Source: Stromatinia cepivora
Lineage: Eukaryota > Ascomycota > Leotiomycetes > Helotiales > Sclerotiniaceae
DNA length: 64,000 bases
Direction: 5' to 3'
Assembly: GCA_014898415.1 (NCBI GenBank)
Contig: RCTD01000006.1
Coordinates: forward strand, 186,001-250,000
The notes under the pieces are model-generated. The model had not been told where the DNA came from, searched no databases, and saw only the letters and a program-made list of their open reading frames with translations. The position numbers and the translations under genes are program-made. Below are positions 38,553 to 48,502 of the stretch, piece by piece; the first letter of the stretch is position 1, and each line of letters starts with the position of its first letter.

Positions 38553-38812
38553 GTGAGTTTTCGTCCCCAATCAAAGAAAGATCTTGATATCTCAAGAATT
38601 TCAGATCCACCATCTGAATGAAAGCTGCTTGCTATTTGCTTATCCTCGGCTTTCCCTTTTGATTTGTACTCATTGTCGCGGTTGCATGTCAGACTAGCAT
38701 AAAGCTGCAGCCATGCACACGATCATTCAAAGCAAAAGAGGAAAACTACTTTACTTTATATAGGAAACTCATAGAATAACTAACTAACGCCTATGTTGTC
38801 TTCTTCTTTTAG
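38553..38812 (+). other. Probable 5'-UTR intron 1 of hapB
   Basis: 260 bp with donor GTGAGT after AAG, a TAACTAAC branch sequence near 38779-38787, then a pyrimidine tract and AG. It contains several ATGs, unlike both flanking exons. Confidence 0.6.
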
Positions 38813-39385
38813 CCAGCCAATTCAAAGACTCACATCACAATAGATTGATTAGATCAACCCAACAAAGTTCCAATTATTACAAATTCCAATACCGATAATT
38901 CACTATTCAGATTCGGATTTGGATTATTGAACCAACTGCAATACGACCAAACAGTTCCAAAGCTTTTAAGCTATCTAACCTATCTAACCTATCTACTGCC
39001 CAGTAGCTTCGACAACCCAACCAGTCCGACCAGTCCAGCCCCTCACATCAATACCTAATCTTACAAATCTTGAGCCAATACCATAAGGTACAGTACCCCT
39101 CAAAGTTCAAACTGCTACAGCTACAGCCGCACCATCCTACTCCACATCAAAGTCAAAGCTCTTGTATTGCAAGAAAAAGTTCTTGGTGCATTTATTAATA
39201 CATACTACTAGGTACAACTCATACTCACTTACATATCAACGCGCAACACAAACCACCTGTTTGTGACTCAATTTATCTATCTGGGATTAGATTCAATTCA
39301 AAATACGTCACGTCACTTGAATTGAATAATATTCCCAATTTTTATTCACTTATTACCGGTAAAGTGAAAAAGCTCAGTGAACCAG

Positions 39386-39553
39386 GTAAGCTTAGTTTTG
39401 CATGACCTCCACATGCATTGCCAGCGCATCACTGGTCAAAGGCCAAAAAAAATAACATCGGGTCCCAACCCTTCCCCTCCCAATCATTCCAATCATTCTG
39501 AAGCTTGATTTAACTTTGACCATTCATCATAACTAACTTCTCTGGTTGGATAG
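39386..39553 (+). other. Probable 5'-UTR intron 2 of hapB
   Basis: 168 bp with donor GTAAGC after CCAG, branch ACTAAC about 15 nt before the TAG acceptor. It contains ATGs, whereas the preceding 573 nt contain none. Confidence 0.6.
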
Positions 39554-39747
39554 TGAAATATCACAAAGTCAATATTTACTAGACGTTACTCAAAGAGTGG
39601 CTCGCGAAATAGCTAGATACTACAAAGGTTGTTCAACATCTATCTTTGAATAACTTCAACCCGATATTCTCACGTGGGGTGACCAACTTTCGAGCCTAAT
39701 ACGCCGCAAGCCTCACCTGAGTACCTCTCGTTTACATCAGCTTGCAT

Positions 39748-39840
39748 ATGCTGTGCTGCGGTCAATTACGGTGTACACCTACCATATTGCTTGCCAGCAC
39801 ATCCACGCATACCAAGTCGACGGTTGACGAGCAGGCTTAG
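39748..39840 (+). promoter_or_regulatory. Upstream ORF in the hapB leader (30 codons)
   Basis: The only ATG in the 562 nt before the hapB start opens a 30-residue frame beginning MLCCGQLRC and ending at TAG 39838-39840, 275 nt before the main start codon. Its isolation in an otherwise ATG-free leader suggests it could tune hapB translation; this is inference. Confidence 0.5.
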
Positions 39841-40115
39841 GCACTAGCTCGGTGACGGCCACCTGGGACTCTTGCGACAGCATTGCCAACGCGTTATTCC
39901 GAGTCATCGAAACTTCGGATTTACATCATAATACCAAACTCCATTCATAACTATACTCGGTGAACTCGATAGCACCTTTCTTGTCGCTTTCTACACCTAT
40001 CAAGAACTGTACCTTAATTGCCTCGACGCGTCGCAAGCTTCACCGCAATCGCAATCTAGACGATTGAGATCTCCACTTCTTTACAAAATCCTCTTACGGA
40101 ATCAAATCTATACAA

Positions 40116-41174
40116 ATGATGGAGTACGCGCATTATCAGCAACCGCCGCAAGGCCAGCATAATCATACACAGACGCATATTCAAGGTGGATATCCAAATT
40201 CTCAACACTCAAATCCTGGAGCTCCAATTACTTCCCCATCTCAACAACAACCATCGGTCCATTCGCAGCATGGTGTTCAACAATCTCCAATTCTTTCTTC
40301 GCAGTCGCAGCAAGGAGGACCCAATGCGGGACACATGCAGCAGCACACAATGGGATACCAACCAGCATACGTACCGCAGATGAACTTGCAATATGGCGGC
40401 AATCCGATTACTCCCCAAGCAGCAGCAATGGCAGCAACCAATGCAGCAGCTGGCAACTATCCTTATAGTATGCCCGACTCAAGCTTGCCCCAAACATCAC
40501 CAAGAATTGGTGCGGGTATCAATGTGAAGAAGGAAAGAGTACCGCGATCACCAACACAGGCTGGCATCAACAATCAAATTGCTCAAAATCGTCGCATGAG
40601 TACACAACAAGTTGGCAGTCCCGCTGTGCCTAATGCGCAACCTCTTATGAACCATGCGCCTCGGTCATCGGTTTCAGGACCTTCCATGTCAGGACCACCC
40701 ATGTCGGCACCTCCACCACCACACCCTCAATCCCCCGAACTTGTATCAGGAGCAGTTGAGGAATCACCTTTGTATGTGAATGCAAAGCAATTTCATCGTA
40801 TTCTGAAGCGTCGTGTTGCGAGGCAAAGATTAGAGGAGGCCCTACGATTGACTTCAAAGGGTAGGAAGCCATATTTACATGAGAGTAGACATAACCATGC
40901 GATGAGAAGACCCAGAGGTCCTGGTGGTCGATTCTTAACAGCCGATGAGGTTGCAGATATTGAAAGAAAAAAGGGTGATGGTGGAGATGAGAATGATAAA
41001 ACATTAGAAACCCCGGCTAAGGGCATTTCTAGTGTGGGTGCTGGTTCCGGAACTAAGCGAAAAGCCGATTCCGATAATCACACTCCTAGTAAGAAAGCTA
41101 AATTGGTGGCTGCAGCAAGAAGCAGTGCCGAGGAAGATGATGAGGATGAGGATGATGCTGAGGATGATGGATGA
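40116..41174 (+). CDS. hapB: CCAAT-binding complex subunit HapB / Hap2 (NF-YA family)
   Basis: HapB provides CCAAT sequence recognition in the trimeric HapB/C/E (NF-Y) complex, which in fungi controls respiration, iron homeostasis (with HapX), redox response and development. The 352-aa intronless ORF has a Gln/Pro/His/Ser-rich N-terminal activation-like region (residues 1-210). The conserved core follows at about 214-275: [19 protein letters not shown] forms the subunit-interaction helix A1, and [20 protein letters not shown] forms the DNA-binding part, with its characteristic histidines and arginines. A basic stretch [16 protein letters not shown] (about 312-330) is a likely nuclear localization signal, and the C-terminus is acidic ([13 protein letters not shown]). 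Two consecutive ATGs start the frame. The core is complete with no missing residue that I can see. Confidence 0.96.
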   Translation: MMEYAHYQQPPQGQHNHTQTHIQGGYPNSQHSNPGAPITSPSQQQPSVHSQHGVQQSPILSSQSQQGGPNAGHMQQHTMGYQPAYVPQMNLQYGGNPITPQAAAMAATNAAAGNYPYSMPDSSLPQTSPRIGAGINVKKERVPRSPTQAGINNQIAQNRRMSTQQVGSPAVPNAQPLMNHAPRSSVSGPSMSGPPMSAPPPPHPQSPELVSGAVEESPLYVNAKQFHRILKRRVARQRLEEALRLTSKGRKPYLHESRHNHAMRRPRGPGGRFLTADEVADIERKKGDGGDENDKTLETPAKGISSVGAGSGTKRKADSDNHTPSKKAKLVAAARSSAEEDDEDEDDAEDDG

Positions 41175-42836
41175 ATATGAGACTTAAATTCTTTCATGTC
41201 ATTCATCATTTTACAGCTCAATTGTTTATTTATGATATCACGACAGCGATTGTTTTTTAACCTACAATTGTGTTCCTAACACTTCATTACTTCATTAGCG
41301 ATTTTAGGGGTCTGGTTTTTTCATGTATGGGTTGCACTTTTGGATATGAACGGGGTTTTTCATGTCACAATGTGAGGATGTGCCTAAGTTCAGGCCGGCA
41401 GGAGTTTTCTCACAGATTTTCTTTTCGGATCTCTAGGGTGGCTTTTATATTTGCTAGGATGGAAGGAATGGAGGCAATTCATTTTGGGAGGAAAGGAATA
41501 TCATATGGAGGTGTGGTAGGATGGATGCAAGATGAAAGTATGACATTTGAGATGAAGGAAAGAATTCAGATAAAAATATGAGGGAGCTAGGGACTGCATA
41601 TGGACGGTATCCTTTGAGAAAGTGTGGCTACACGGGACATTCGCTTCTCTTTACATTTCTTTTTTGATTCCCAACTTTATGAAGTACAGCACAGCGACAG
41701 CTTCCTTTTTAAATTTCAACTTGCAAGAGACCCAAAATCAACAAAATTTTACTTTATTGCAAACCCTTCTTCTTTTCTTTCTTGTAAATTCGTCCTTTTA
41801 AATGGAACACTTTCTTCTTTGATATATGTTACTTGTGATGTGGTATATTATTCATTGTATCGTGGTTGCCCTTTTGTAGATAACTTTGTGTATTTTTTTT
41901 CTTCTTCTCAGTTGTCTTTATTGACTTCTTTTGACTTTCATGTATGTATATATACATCTATTGTCACTCTTTAGAATTGATAGTATAGGCTGACTTGCTG
42001 TTTTTTGATGAGATAAGTTAGTTATAATACCCCCTTTTTTGTTTTCTTGGATTTTAATGATATTTTGATTGTTTTGTGTTGGTTTGTGTTTTGTGTTTTG
42101 TTGTTTTCTTCTTCTGGGCTGGACTGGGTTTCTTTTGATGTTGTTGTTGGGGGGGAGGAAAGGGATGGACGAGGTGAGGTGAGGTGATTTGTAGAAAGAA
42201 GGGAAAGTAGGAAAGAAGAGGGGAGAAAACAGGAAAAGAGGAAAAGATTCAGTATCAAGGGAAAAAAAAAAAAGAAAAAAAAATTATACAAAAACTGAAT
42301 GAAAATAGGAAGGAAGTAAATACAAATCCAAGTTTTGATTTTGATATAATTAGTATCTATACACAGAAAACCAATTAACTTATAACTCTATCTTATTTAT
42401 AATTATTGATGAGTGCATACTTTTATTGAGAATTTCTGAATTGGGATAGGAATTATAATTAAGTTCTTATTTTTTAAAATTTGTAATTTGGAATCTGGAA
42501 TTTTTAGAAGATAAAAATTTTCGATGGGAGAAAAATGAAGGAGCTGGAGTGAGAACGGGAACTAACTTGTGGATTGGTGAGGCAGCGAAATGAGTTAGAG
42601 GATGATGTTTCTTAGGAGCTTGAGGGAGAAGAGGAGTGAGGGGGTGGAAAAGATAGGGAGGATAGGGAGGATAGGGAGGATAGGGAGGATAGGGAGGATA
42701 GGGAGGATAGGGAGGATAGGGAGGATAGGGAGGATAGGGAAAGAAGGGGGAAAAGTCAGCAAGCGAGTAGAAATAACGAAATTGAGAGGATAACATTATT
42801 ATAATTAATCTAGAGATGATGAGAATATATCTACAT
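41175..42836. other. hapB 3' side and intergenic DNA
   Basis: Open frames at 41270-41581 and 41624-41974 show no recognisable domain and are probably within or beyond the hapB 3' UTR. The stretch includes a G-rich plus-strand tract (about 42110-42250) and the 9-bp tandem repeat below. No gene is supported. Confidence 0.5.
42652..42740. repeat. 9-bp tandem repeat (GATAGGGAG), ten copies
   Basis: Nine perfect copies and one imperfect copy head to tail. Because the unit is a multiple of three, it yields artificial open frames on both strands (YPP repeats on minus, GRI repeats on plus). Copy number is likely to vary between strains. Confidence 0.95.
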
Positions 42837-43190
42837 ACGGCAAATTACTCTTATACCCCCCCAAAGTGAATTTTATTAGTCTCATACCCCTCAAATTGGC
42901 TCTATTTTACTTTTATACCCCTGAGATTCTATAATAGAATCTATAATAGATTCTATTCTTAAATAGCTAGATTCTATGTTTTATTATAATTCTGAATTTA
43001 TAATGGGAGAATAGAATCTATAATAAAATAATAAAATCTATAATGGGAGGGTAGAATCTATAGTAAAAGGGTAGGATTTATATATTTTGAGATGTATTCT
43101 ATAATATAGAATCTAGCTATTATAGATTAGATTCTAGGGGGTATGAAAGTAAAGTATATTCAATTCGAGGGGCATGAAAGTAATTTACCG
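42837..43190. mobile_element. MITE-like element with terminal inverted repeats, about 354 bp
   Basis: The left end ACGGCAAATTACTCTTATACCC and the complement of the right end, CGGTAAATTACTTTCATGCC, match over about 22 bp. Just inside, ACTTTTATACCCC on the left and its counterpart GGGGTATGAAAGT on the right form a second inverted pair. The interior is AT-rich with GATTCTATAATAGAATC-type palindromes and no ORF. Flanks ATCTACAT (42829-42836) and ATCTATAT (43191-43198) may be an 8-bp target duplication differing by one C/T, as hAT-type transposases make. Non-autonomous; the transposase source is not in the window. Confidence 0.7.
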
Positions 43191-43783
43191 ATCTATATAA
43201 TACCACCTATCTATAGAGAAAAACAGATATTGTAAAATCTGAAGATACCATCATAGATTATAAATAATATCCAATATTCACATCTCCCTTTCATTTACTT
43301 TCAATTTCAAAACACAAGTAGTATCTATACTTCCATTTATTCACATACATTCCAAAAGAAAACTTTCATGAGTGTATTAATAGAATAGATTATTCTGTCT
43401 ATAATATTATCAAAATCCTATAGAAACCACTTCCTAGACTTATGTTATGGTTCGCACTATTTATCCATCTATCTAATAATCCCGCCACTCAATGGTTGGT
43501 AAGATAAATCCGAATAAAAATATTGATTCCATCCACCCATCCATCCATCCTCCAAAAACTCGCGATGTTGACAGATAATAGATATTTGATCGCTGGGATC
43601 TTTTGTCTATACTTCTATGCCCATCCATACCATATCCATGTCGTTATAACCATACCATCCATCAATGCAACTCGACCCTGTGGCGACAATTGTTTAAAAA
43701 GTTAATCCCCATTGCTTCTCCATTCTAGAAGAAATACATCTCGTATGTATGTATGTATGTATGTATGTATGTATGTATGTATG

Positions 43784-43816
<33 letters not shown>

Positions 43817-43818
43817 TA
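43191..43818. other. Intergenic DNA downstream of nicotianamine synthase
   Basis: No gene seen. It includes a run of CCATCCATCCAT (about 43530-43550) and the ATGT microsatellite, which lies only a few bases from the end of the synthase and so is probably in its 3' UTR. Confidence 0.5.
43743..43812. repeat. (GTAT)n microsatellite, about 17 copies
   Basis: An uninterrupted tetranucleotide run of 70 bp. It generates a false MYVC-repeat frame. It ends six bases from the stop codon of the minus-strand synthase. Confidence 0.97.
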
Positions 43819-45145
43819 TCATCTAACTCTCCCAACAATAACTGAATTTACCACATCCCCGAATGGATCCATGCGTATGCAAATATCCAGATATGTAGTT
43901 ACAGCTGATGACGTTACATCGAAATCCTATATCCCATATCAATTAGCTTTATGCTTTTCCTTACCTTTCCTCCAAAACGATACCAACAACGAAAAAAGAA
44001 GGAACACATACACAATAAAGTACATTCCTCAATCCCCAAGCACCCCTCATAACCAACAAACTCCCCTTCCTCATCTTCCCCACAACATTCTTCAAAATCT
44101 CCTCTTTATCCCCCTGAATTCCTCCTACCAAAGCCGCCAACCAAACAATACCATAACCCGAGAGATCAAGATCGTTAGAACCAGCTAATGCCGTGATAAA
44201 TTTCATTCCCGTTGCTGGGAGACCACCGAGTGATGTACAGAGATCTTGAGCTTGGGCGTTGGCAAAAGGATTACTGTCGATATTTGTAATGATGGTGAGA
44301 GGAGTTGGAGAAGAAGATTGAGGTGGAAGAGAAATTGGGGGATTGGGTGAGAGAGTGCATGACATGTGATCTGATGTTGAAAGAGCGGATAGAATGCAGA
44401 GGCTCGTGAGAGGCATAGGACCAGACCCAATAAATGCGATTTTAGTAGATGGAGACAGGACGAAGCCTGTTGAGGATATAGCGGCGAGTTCGAAACGGGT
44501 TAGGTGTTCATAGTTTTTGTCGTAGGGGAAGGTGGATAGGACGCGGTGAGCTGACGGTTAGTTAGTGGGTGGGATATTGGATTGGGAGATGCAGATGGGA
44601 TATTAGTTGATAATTGAAAGAATGGTCTAGGAGAGAAGTATATATGTAGACTTGCCATCTTCGCAGCTCTTGGCACTAGAAATGGCTTCAGCCCAGTAAG
44701 ATTCCATACATGCTTCAGCAGTTGAACAAATTACTCGAAGCGCCGGTAAAATGCTAGAAATGCGTGGATCGCTGAGCACCTAATGTCGGTCAGTATAAAT
44801 TTTCATCGAAGCCCAACTTACAAAACTAACCCCTTTTGAAATCGAGTCAGGAACGATAGTGATACATGTTCCTACGAGGTCAGAAAACAAAACATTTACT
44901 GTAGGTGAAGGACTAAGATCGGTGAGTTGCGATAGGCGTGTATAAATGGAGAGGATCTTCTGGACATAGAATTCGGTTTGGGGGCTGGTTGTGTTTTCGA
45001 TGATGTCGAGCTTTCCGAGAACTGGAATGGGAATGATGGAGGTGCTACTGCGTTTTGATGATGCCGATGGGGTTTTGCTTTTCCGGTAGAGTTTTCTGAT
45101 CGAGGATAGCAGGGAACAGGTGGTCATTCTGTCCATGTTTGACAT
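43819..45145 (-). CDS. Nicotianamine synthase (fungal NAS), four exons
   Basis: NAS joins three S-adenosylmethionine molecules into nicotianamine, a chelator of Fe, Zn, Ni and Cu, releasing methylthioadenosine. Minus-strand exons are 45145-44822, 44779-44656, 44550-44012 and 43926-43819, total 364 aa, phases 0, 1, 0. Family motifs: FYVQKILSIYTRLSQL and VNVLFSDLVGTCI near the N-terminus; FPYDKNY (157-163); AFIGSGPMPLTS (SAM-binding loop, 188-199); NIDSNP (239-244); WLAALVGG (286-293); and the C-terminal PFGDVVNSVIV. Intron 1 is only 42 bp. Intron 2 uses a GC donor (GCAAGT) with a CTAAC branch and CAG acceptor. Intron 3 (85 bp, GTATGT) connects RNVLYC to DFDVTS; without it the frame would run into an unrelated tail. 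Between the SAM loop and NIDSNP there is a Pro/Ser-rich insertion of about 25 residues. Two GATAAG motifs lie upstream. Confidence 0.88.
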
Positions 45146-48100
45146 TTTAGGTTTTTTTTAGAATTATTCTTTGTGTGCTTGAAATCTGGAGCTACAAGGT
45201 AGATGTGAGAGGTTAGATTTGCTATACGAGATAAGATGATAAGTGGTGAATAAGGGGTAATGGAAATCTGGAGCAGATGAGGGGTCATGTGGGCCCGGGG
45301 CCATATATATAACCCCCATATTTCTTATAGTGAGTCGACTGCTGGTTTGATAGATGATAGGGAGCTTTCGTATATACAGCCATGGACGAGAAAGTGCACA
45401 TCTGTGGGTGAAAGTAGTGTAATTTTATCCATGTGTACTCTATAGAAAGGGAAGGAGGAACACATTTAGATCGAACGTGGTGGTTGTGAGATGTTGTAAG
45501 ATTACATTACCGTAAAGTGCTTTAGGTCATTTATCTCTGGTTAATGTCTTTGCAAGCCCTGGAGGTCGATAGTTGTACAGTGTAGTTTTGAAAGAAGACG
45601 GAGTAGAATTTGAGCTCTTAAAAAATTGTTGTGGAGAAAATCCATAGAAGTTTTGCTTGTGCTCTTAAGTAGCCATCAAGGTATTCTGTAATCTCCATCC
45701 ACAGGTTTAACCTGGTAAGGCGACCAATCAAAAGCTCTGGATTGTTAAGACAATGGTACCTAGTAAACTCACTGGAAGTTATATTAGATGTGCAAATGAA
45801 ACTTTTAATTGTGAATGTGATCTTTCCATTTGCAAATATATATGTGGTGAATGAAGTGGTGAATAAACAACGAGATGATGGGTCCCACCAGAAATCATTG
45901 GATATGATAAAGGCAGGTACACCCATGAAAACTATTTCCAAAATGCAGGATCGTACTGTAGTTCTAGAGGATCAAAGCAGAAAGTGTCTGATAGTTAATA
46001 CCATAAGTGAATATTAGATTTATTCTGCATGACAAGTAATATAAGATGAAAGTCCTCAGGGAATGAAATAATGCACAAATATGAACAGGGCATTTTTGGT
46101 ACTGGACGACAATATTATGCACGGCCTTTGGACACTTGACCATGAAAAGAATAAAAAGAATGTTTAACACTTAATACCTAATACCCGCATTTACAAAGTG
46201 AATACTAAGGACGAAATTGAATGATTGACTGATATACCTACACATCATATAATCACACCCATTGTTCTTCTCCATAGCCTAGGAATATCCTGGATATATA
46301 GTTTTATGGCTTGCTTGATCTTGCTTAAAAAGGCTTCTCATCATGCAATTCTTGTTCTCCGCCATATCCTCAGCAGCTTTATGCACGAAGATTATTTAGA
46401 TGGTTTTCTTCGAGTCAACCTGAGAAAATTGTTGAAGTCTGGATGCTTCTAGTCTTGGCTGCATTCTCCTGACTAGCAATCGTAATAAAGTAGACTCGAT
46501 ATTTCTGGTTGAAGCAACAGATCATCGATACTAGCTAGGCGCAAGTATTTTCTCACATGTGAGACTTCATGCAAAGCGACTTGATGAGAAAAGCAACAGT
46601 TTTTATTGCAAGATTGGCATCTTACCATTAGTTTTAATGCCCCCCTTCGTCAAATTGACTAGATGAGAATTTGAGACACCACACAAAGTCCGAGGCAGTA
46701 GAAACAGTGGTCTGTAGATTTAAGAACGTGTAGCTACGTGCGTCAATTAGTCTCATGTATTGCATCATTAGAGGATTGACTTACTGTATGAATGTCTCGA
46801 GGTCGGAATATTTCCGTATGTCAGAATATGAAAATAGTGAAGAGCAGTCAATTTTCGGACAGTGAATAGTATTTATAATACGTTTCAGTGATCGTACTTG
46901 AAGTCTGTAGACACTGAAGGCAGGTTGATTGGTCATGATTGCATTGCGGCGAGACTCTCTCGGTTGGAGTGCAATGATAGGTAGGTGATTCATACAGACC
47001 ACGCATATATCCCTTGTTCGGAAAACTTTAGGGTTTGTTGGTAGAATTGGAGTCAAGGCTGTTCTTCGCAGAAGCCACAGAATCAGCGCCGTGTTTTTTT
47101 GAGGACTTAAGCTAGTCCAATAGTAAAGATGATCCAAAATGAATAACATCTGTCAAATGTAGGAAGATAGCACCGTGGTTTGATATAAACTGAGCATTAC
47201 TATATGAGCGGGCTTTTCAATCATGCTTTGCGTCAGCCAAAACCTCATACAAAGTAAATACGATCCGCGGAATTGCCAGGCTCCTTCATTGTTTGGGAAT
47301 AACAGTAGGCCGCACGAATGCTCCTGTAGTTGTTTTGAGAGAAATACTTTCCCAGTATAAAAGCAACAAGAAGTACAATAACACTTACTTTACTAAAAGG
47401 AATATACTCGAGTGTAGCAGTTCTGTAATGGTGCAGTACTGAGGATCGCAAGTGAGACAAAGTAATGGCAAACGGAGCTATCGACAACTTTCTCCATTTG
47501 TGTAAAATTATCATTCCACCCTTATATAAATCTGGAGAAGACAACAGTATTGAACCCCTTGTAGTGTCGAGGGATAATTATTCATCACCTGTTGACATGT
47601 TGCTTTGATTTGAAACGGTGTCCCAATGGAGAAAAGTCCACTGAGTTTCTCTGGCATCGGAATCTGCCTCAACTTTAGCCTGCAAGAATTTTGCAAAGCT
47701 TTCGGAATCCTGAACCAATGATCATCATAGAGCACATCATGGCTCGTATTCTGCATCGATGACCCAGTTTGGCTTCAAACCGCAAAGATTCCTTCATCAA
47801 TTGTACCGAGTAATGCACCATAGTGGGAAAACACACTGAAGATATTCCATGACCATTAACGAATTTATGGTGGGGTATTTCGATGAAAGTAAACGTGAAT
47901 GTTCAATGTGAAGGTATTTTGTAATGATAATAACTATGGGTTCATACCAGAACTCTCTTGAAAGCCAACCTAAGTATTCTTTGCTTTCCTCATAAGGCTA
48001 ACCATACTCTATGTGGCGCTAGCTAGTATTCACCAATCATGATCGCTGCTGACTATTTAGCTTCGCTTATATAAGCATTCGGAGTCTTTTCAATCCCCCC

Positions 48101-48502
48101 ATCCATCCAAAAAGTTAAGCCTTGTCTATCAGAAAGCATAGAATTAATTGTCAGGACCAAATTCAATCAAGAAGAACGTTTTTAACTTTTTACGACATCA
48201 CCACGGAACTTTCATTTCGGAACTTAATATAATTCGAATCCCTCACTTTCTCTGAACTACTGGTCAAATAATCAATTAAATAGTTTCCACAACTTCTCTG
48301 TACTTTACCATCTTTTCTCAGAAACCTCCAGTTTAAGTCTCGAAATACTTGGGGACGCACACCAATTCTGTTTGCACATAGCTACCGGTACTTTTCGAGC
48401 CTGACGATATAACCTATTGTAATCGGTGTTACTTTCTTGCGCCGCATGAAGTAATACTCGCAAAAGGCTTGCGCCAATGCGAATTCCGCTGCTATTGCAG
48501 CC
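45146..48502. other. 3.4 kb unassigned region between divergent genes
   Basis: It lies between the divergently transcribed synthase and TRA1. Several short minus-strand frames lie close together (46781-47149, 47245-47544, 47511-47756). I could not join them by plausible introns into a protein I recognise. They could be remnants of a decayed gene or chance frames. A GATA pair near the synthase end is listed separately. No RNA gene or transposon terminus was recognised. Confidence 0.4.
45230..45243 (-). promoter_or_regulatory. Paired GATAAG motifs upstream of nicotianamine synthase
   Basis: GATAAG occurs at 45230-45235 and 45238-45243, about 85-98 bp before the start codon at 45145. GATA factors in fungi include the iron regulator SreA and nitrogen regulators, so metal control is possible. 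Such short motifs are common by chance. Confidence 0.35.

Larger units (their letters stand above)
36906..40115 (+). promoter_or_regulatory. hapB promoter and very long 5' leader with two probable introns
   Basis: No gene is supported here. The plus strand contains no ATG between about 37449 and 38552, none in 38813-39385, and only one in 39554-40115. Two intron-like segments lie between these: 38553-38812 (GTGAGT donor, TAACTAAC branch, TTTTAG acceptor) and 39386-39553 (GTAAGC donor, ACTAAC branch, ATAG acceptor). Both introns do contain ATGs. This pattern points to a spliced, ATG-depleted leader of up to about 2 kb for hapB. CCAAT-box sequences CCAATCA occur at 37811-37817 and, in the second intron, at 39480-39486 and 39489-39495. 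The transcription start is not known. Confidence 0.6.

Noticed and set aside
41270..41974. Two plus-strand frames of 103 and 116 codons after hapB
   Set aside because: They have no domain or codon-usage support and lie in the likely 3' UTR and intergenic DNA.
42652..42740. Possible CRISPR array
   Set aside because: Units are 9 bp with no spacers, and the genome is eukaryotic.
42467..42796. Frame with many YPP repeats on the minus strand
   Set aside because: It is produced wholly by the 9-bp GATAGGGAG tandem array.
43961..44011. C-terminus of nicotianamine synthase reading on as VCVPSFFVVGIVLEER
   Set aside because: A GTATGT donor precedes it, and splicing to 43926 restores the family ending with VVNSVIV.
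43712..44188. Frame beginning with MYVC repeats on the plus strand
   Set aside because: It is the GTAT microsatellite followed by the antisense strand of nicotianamine synthase.
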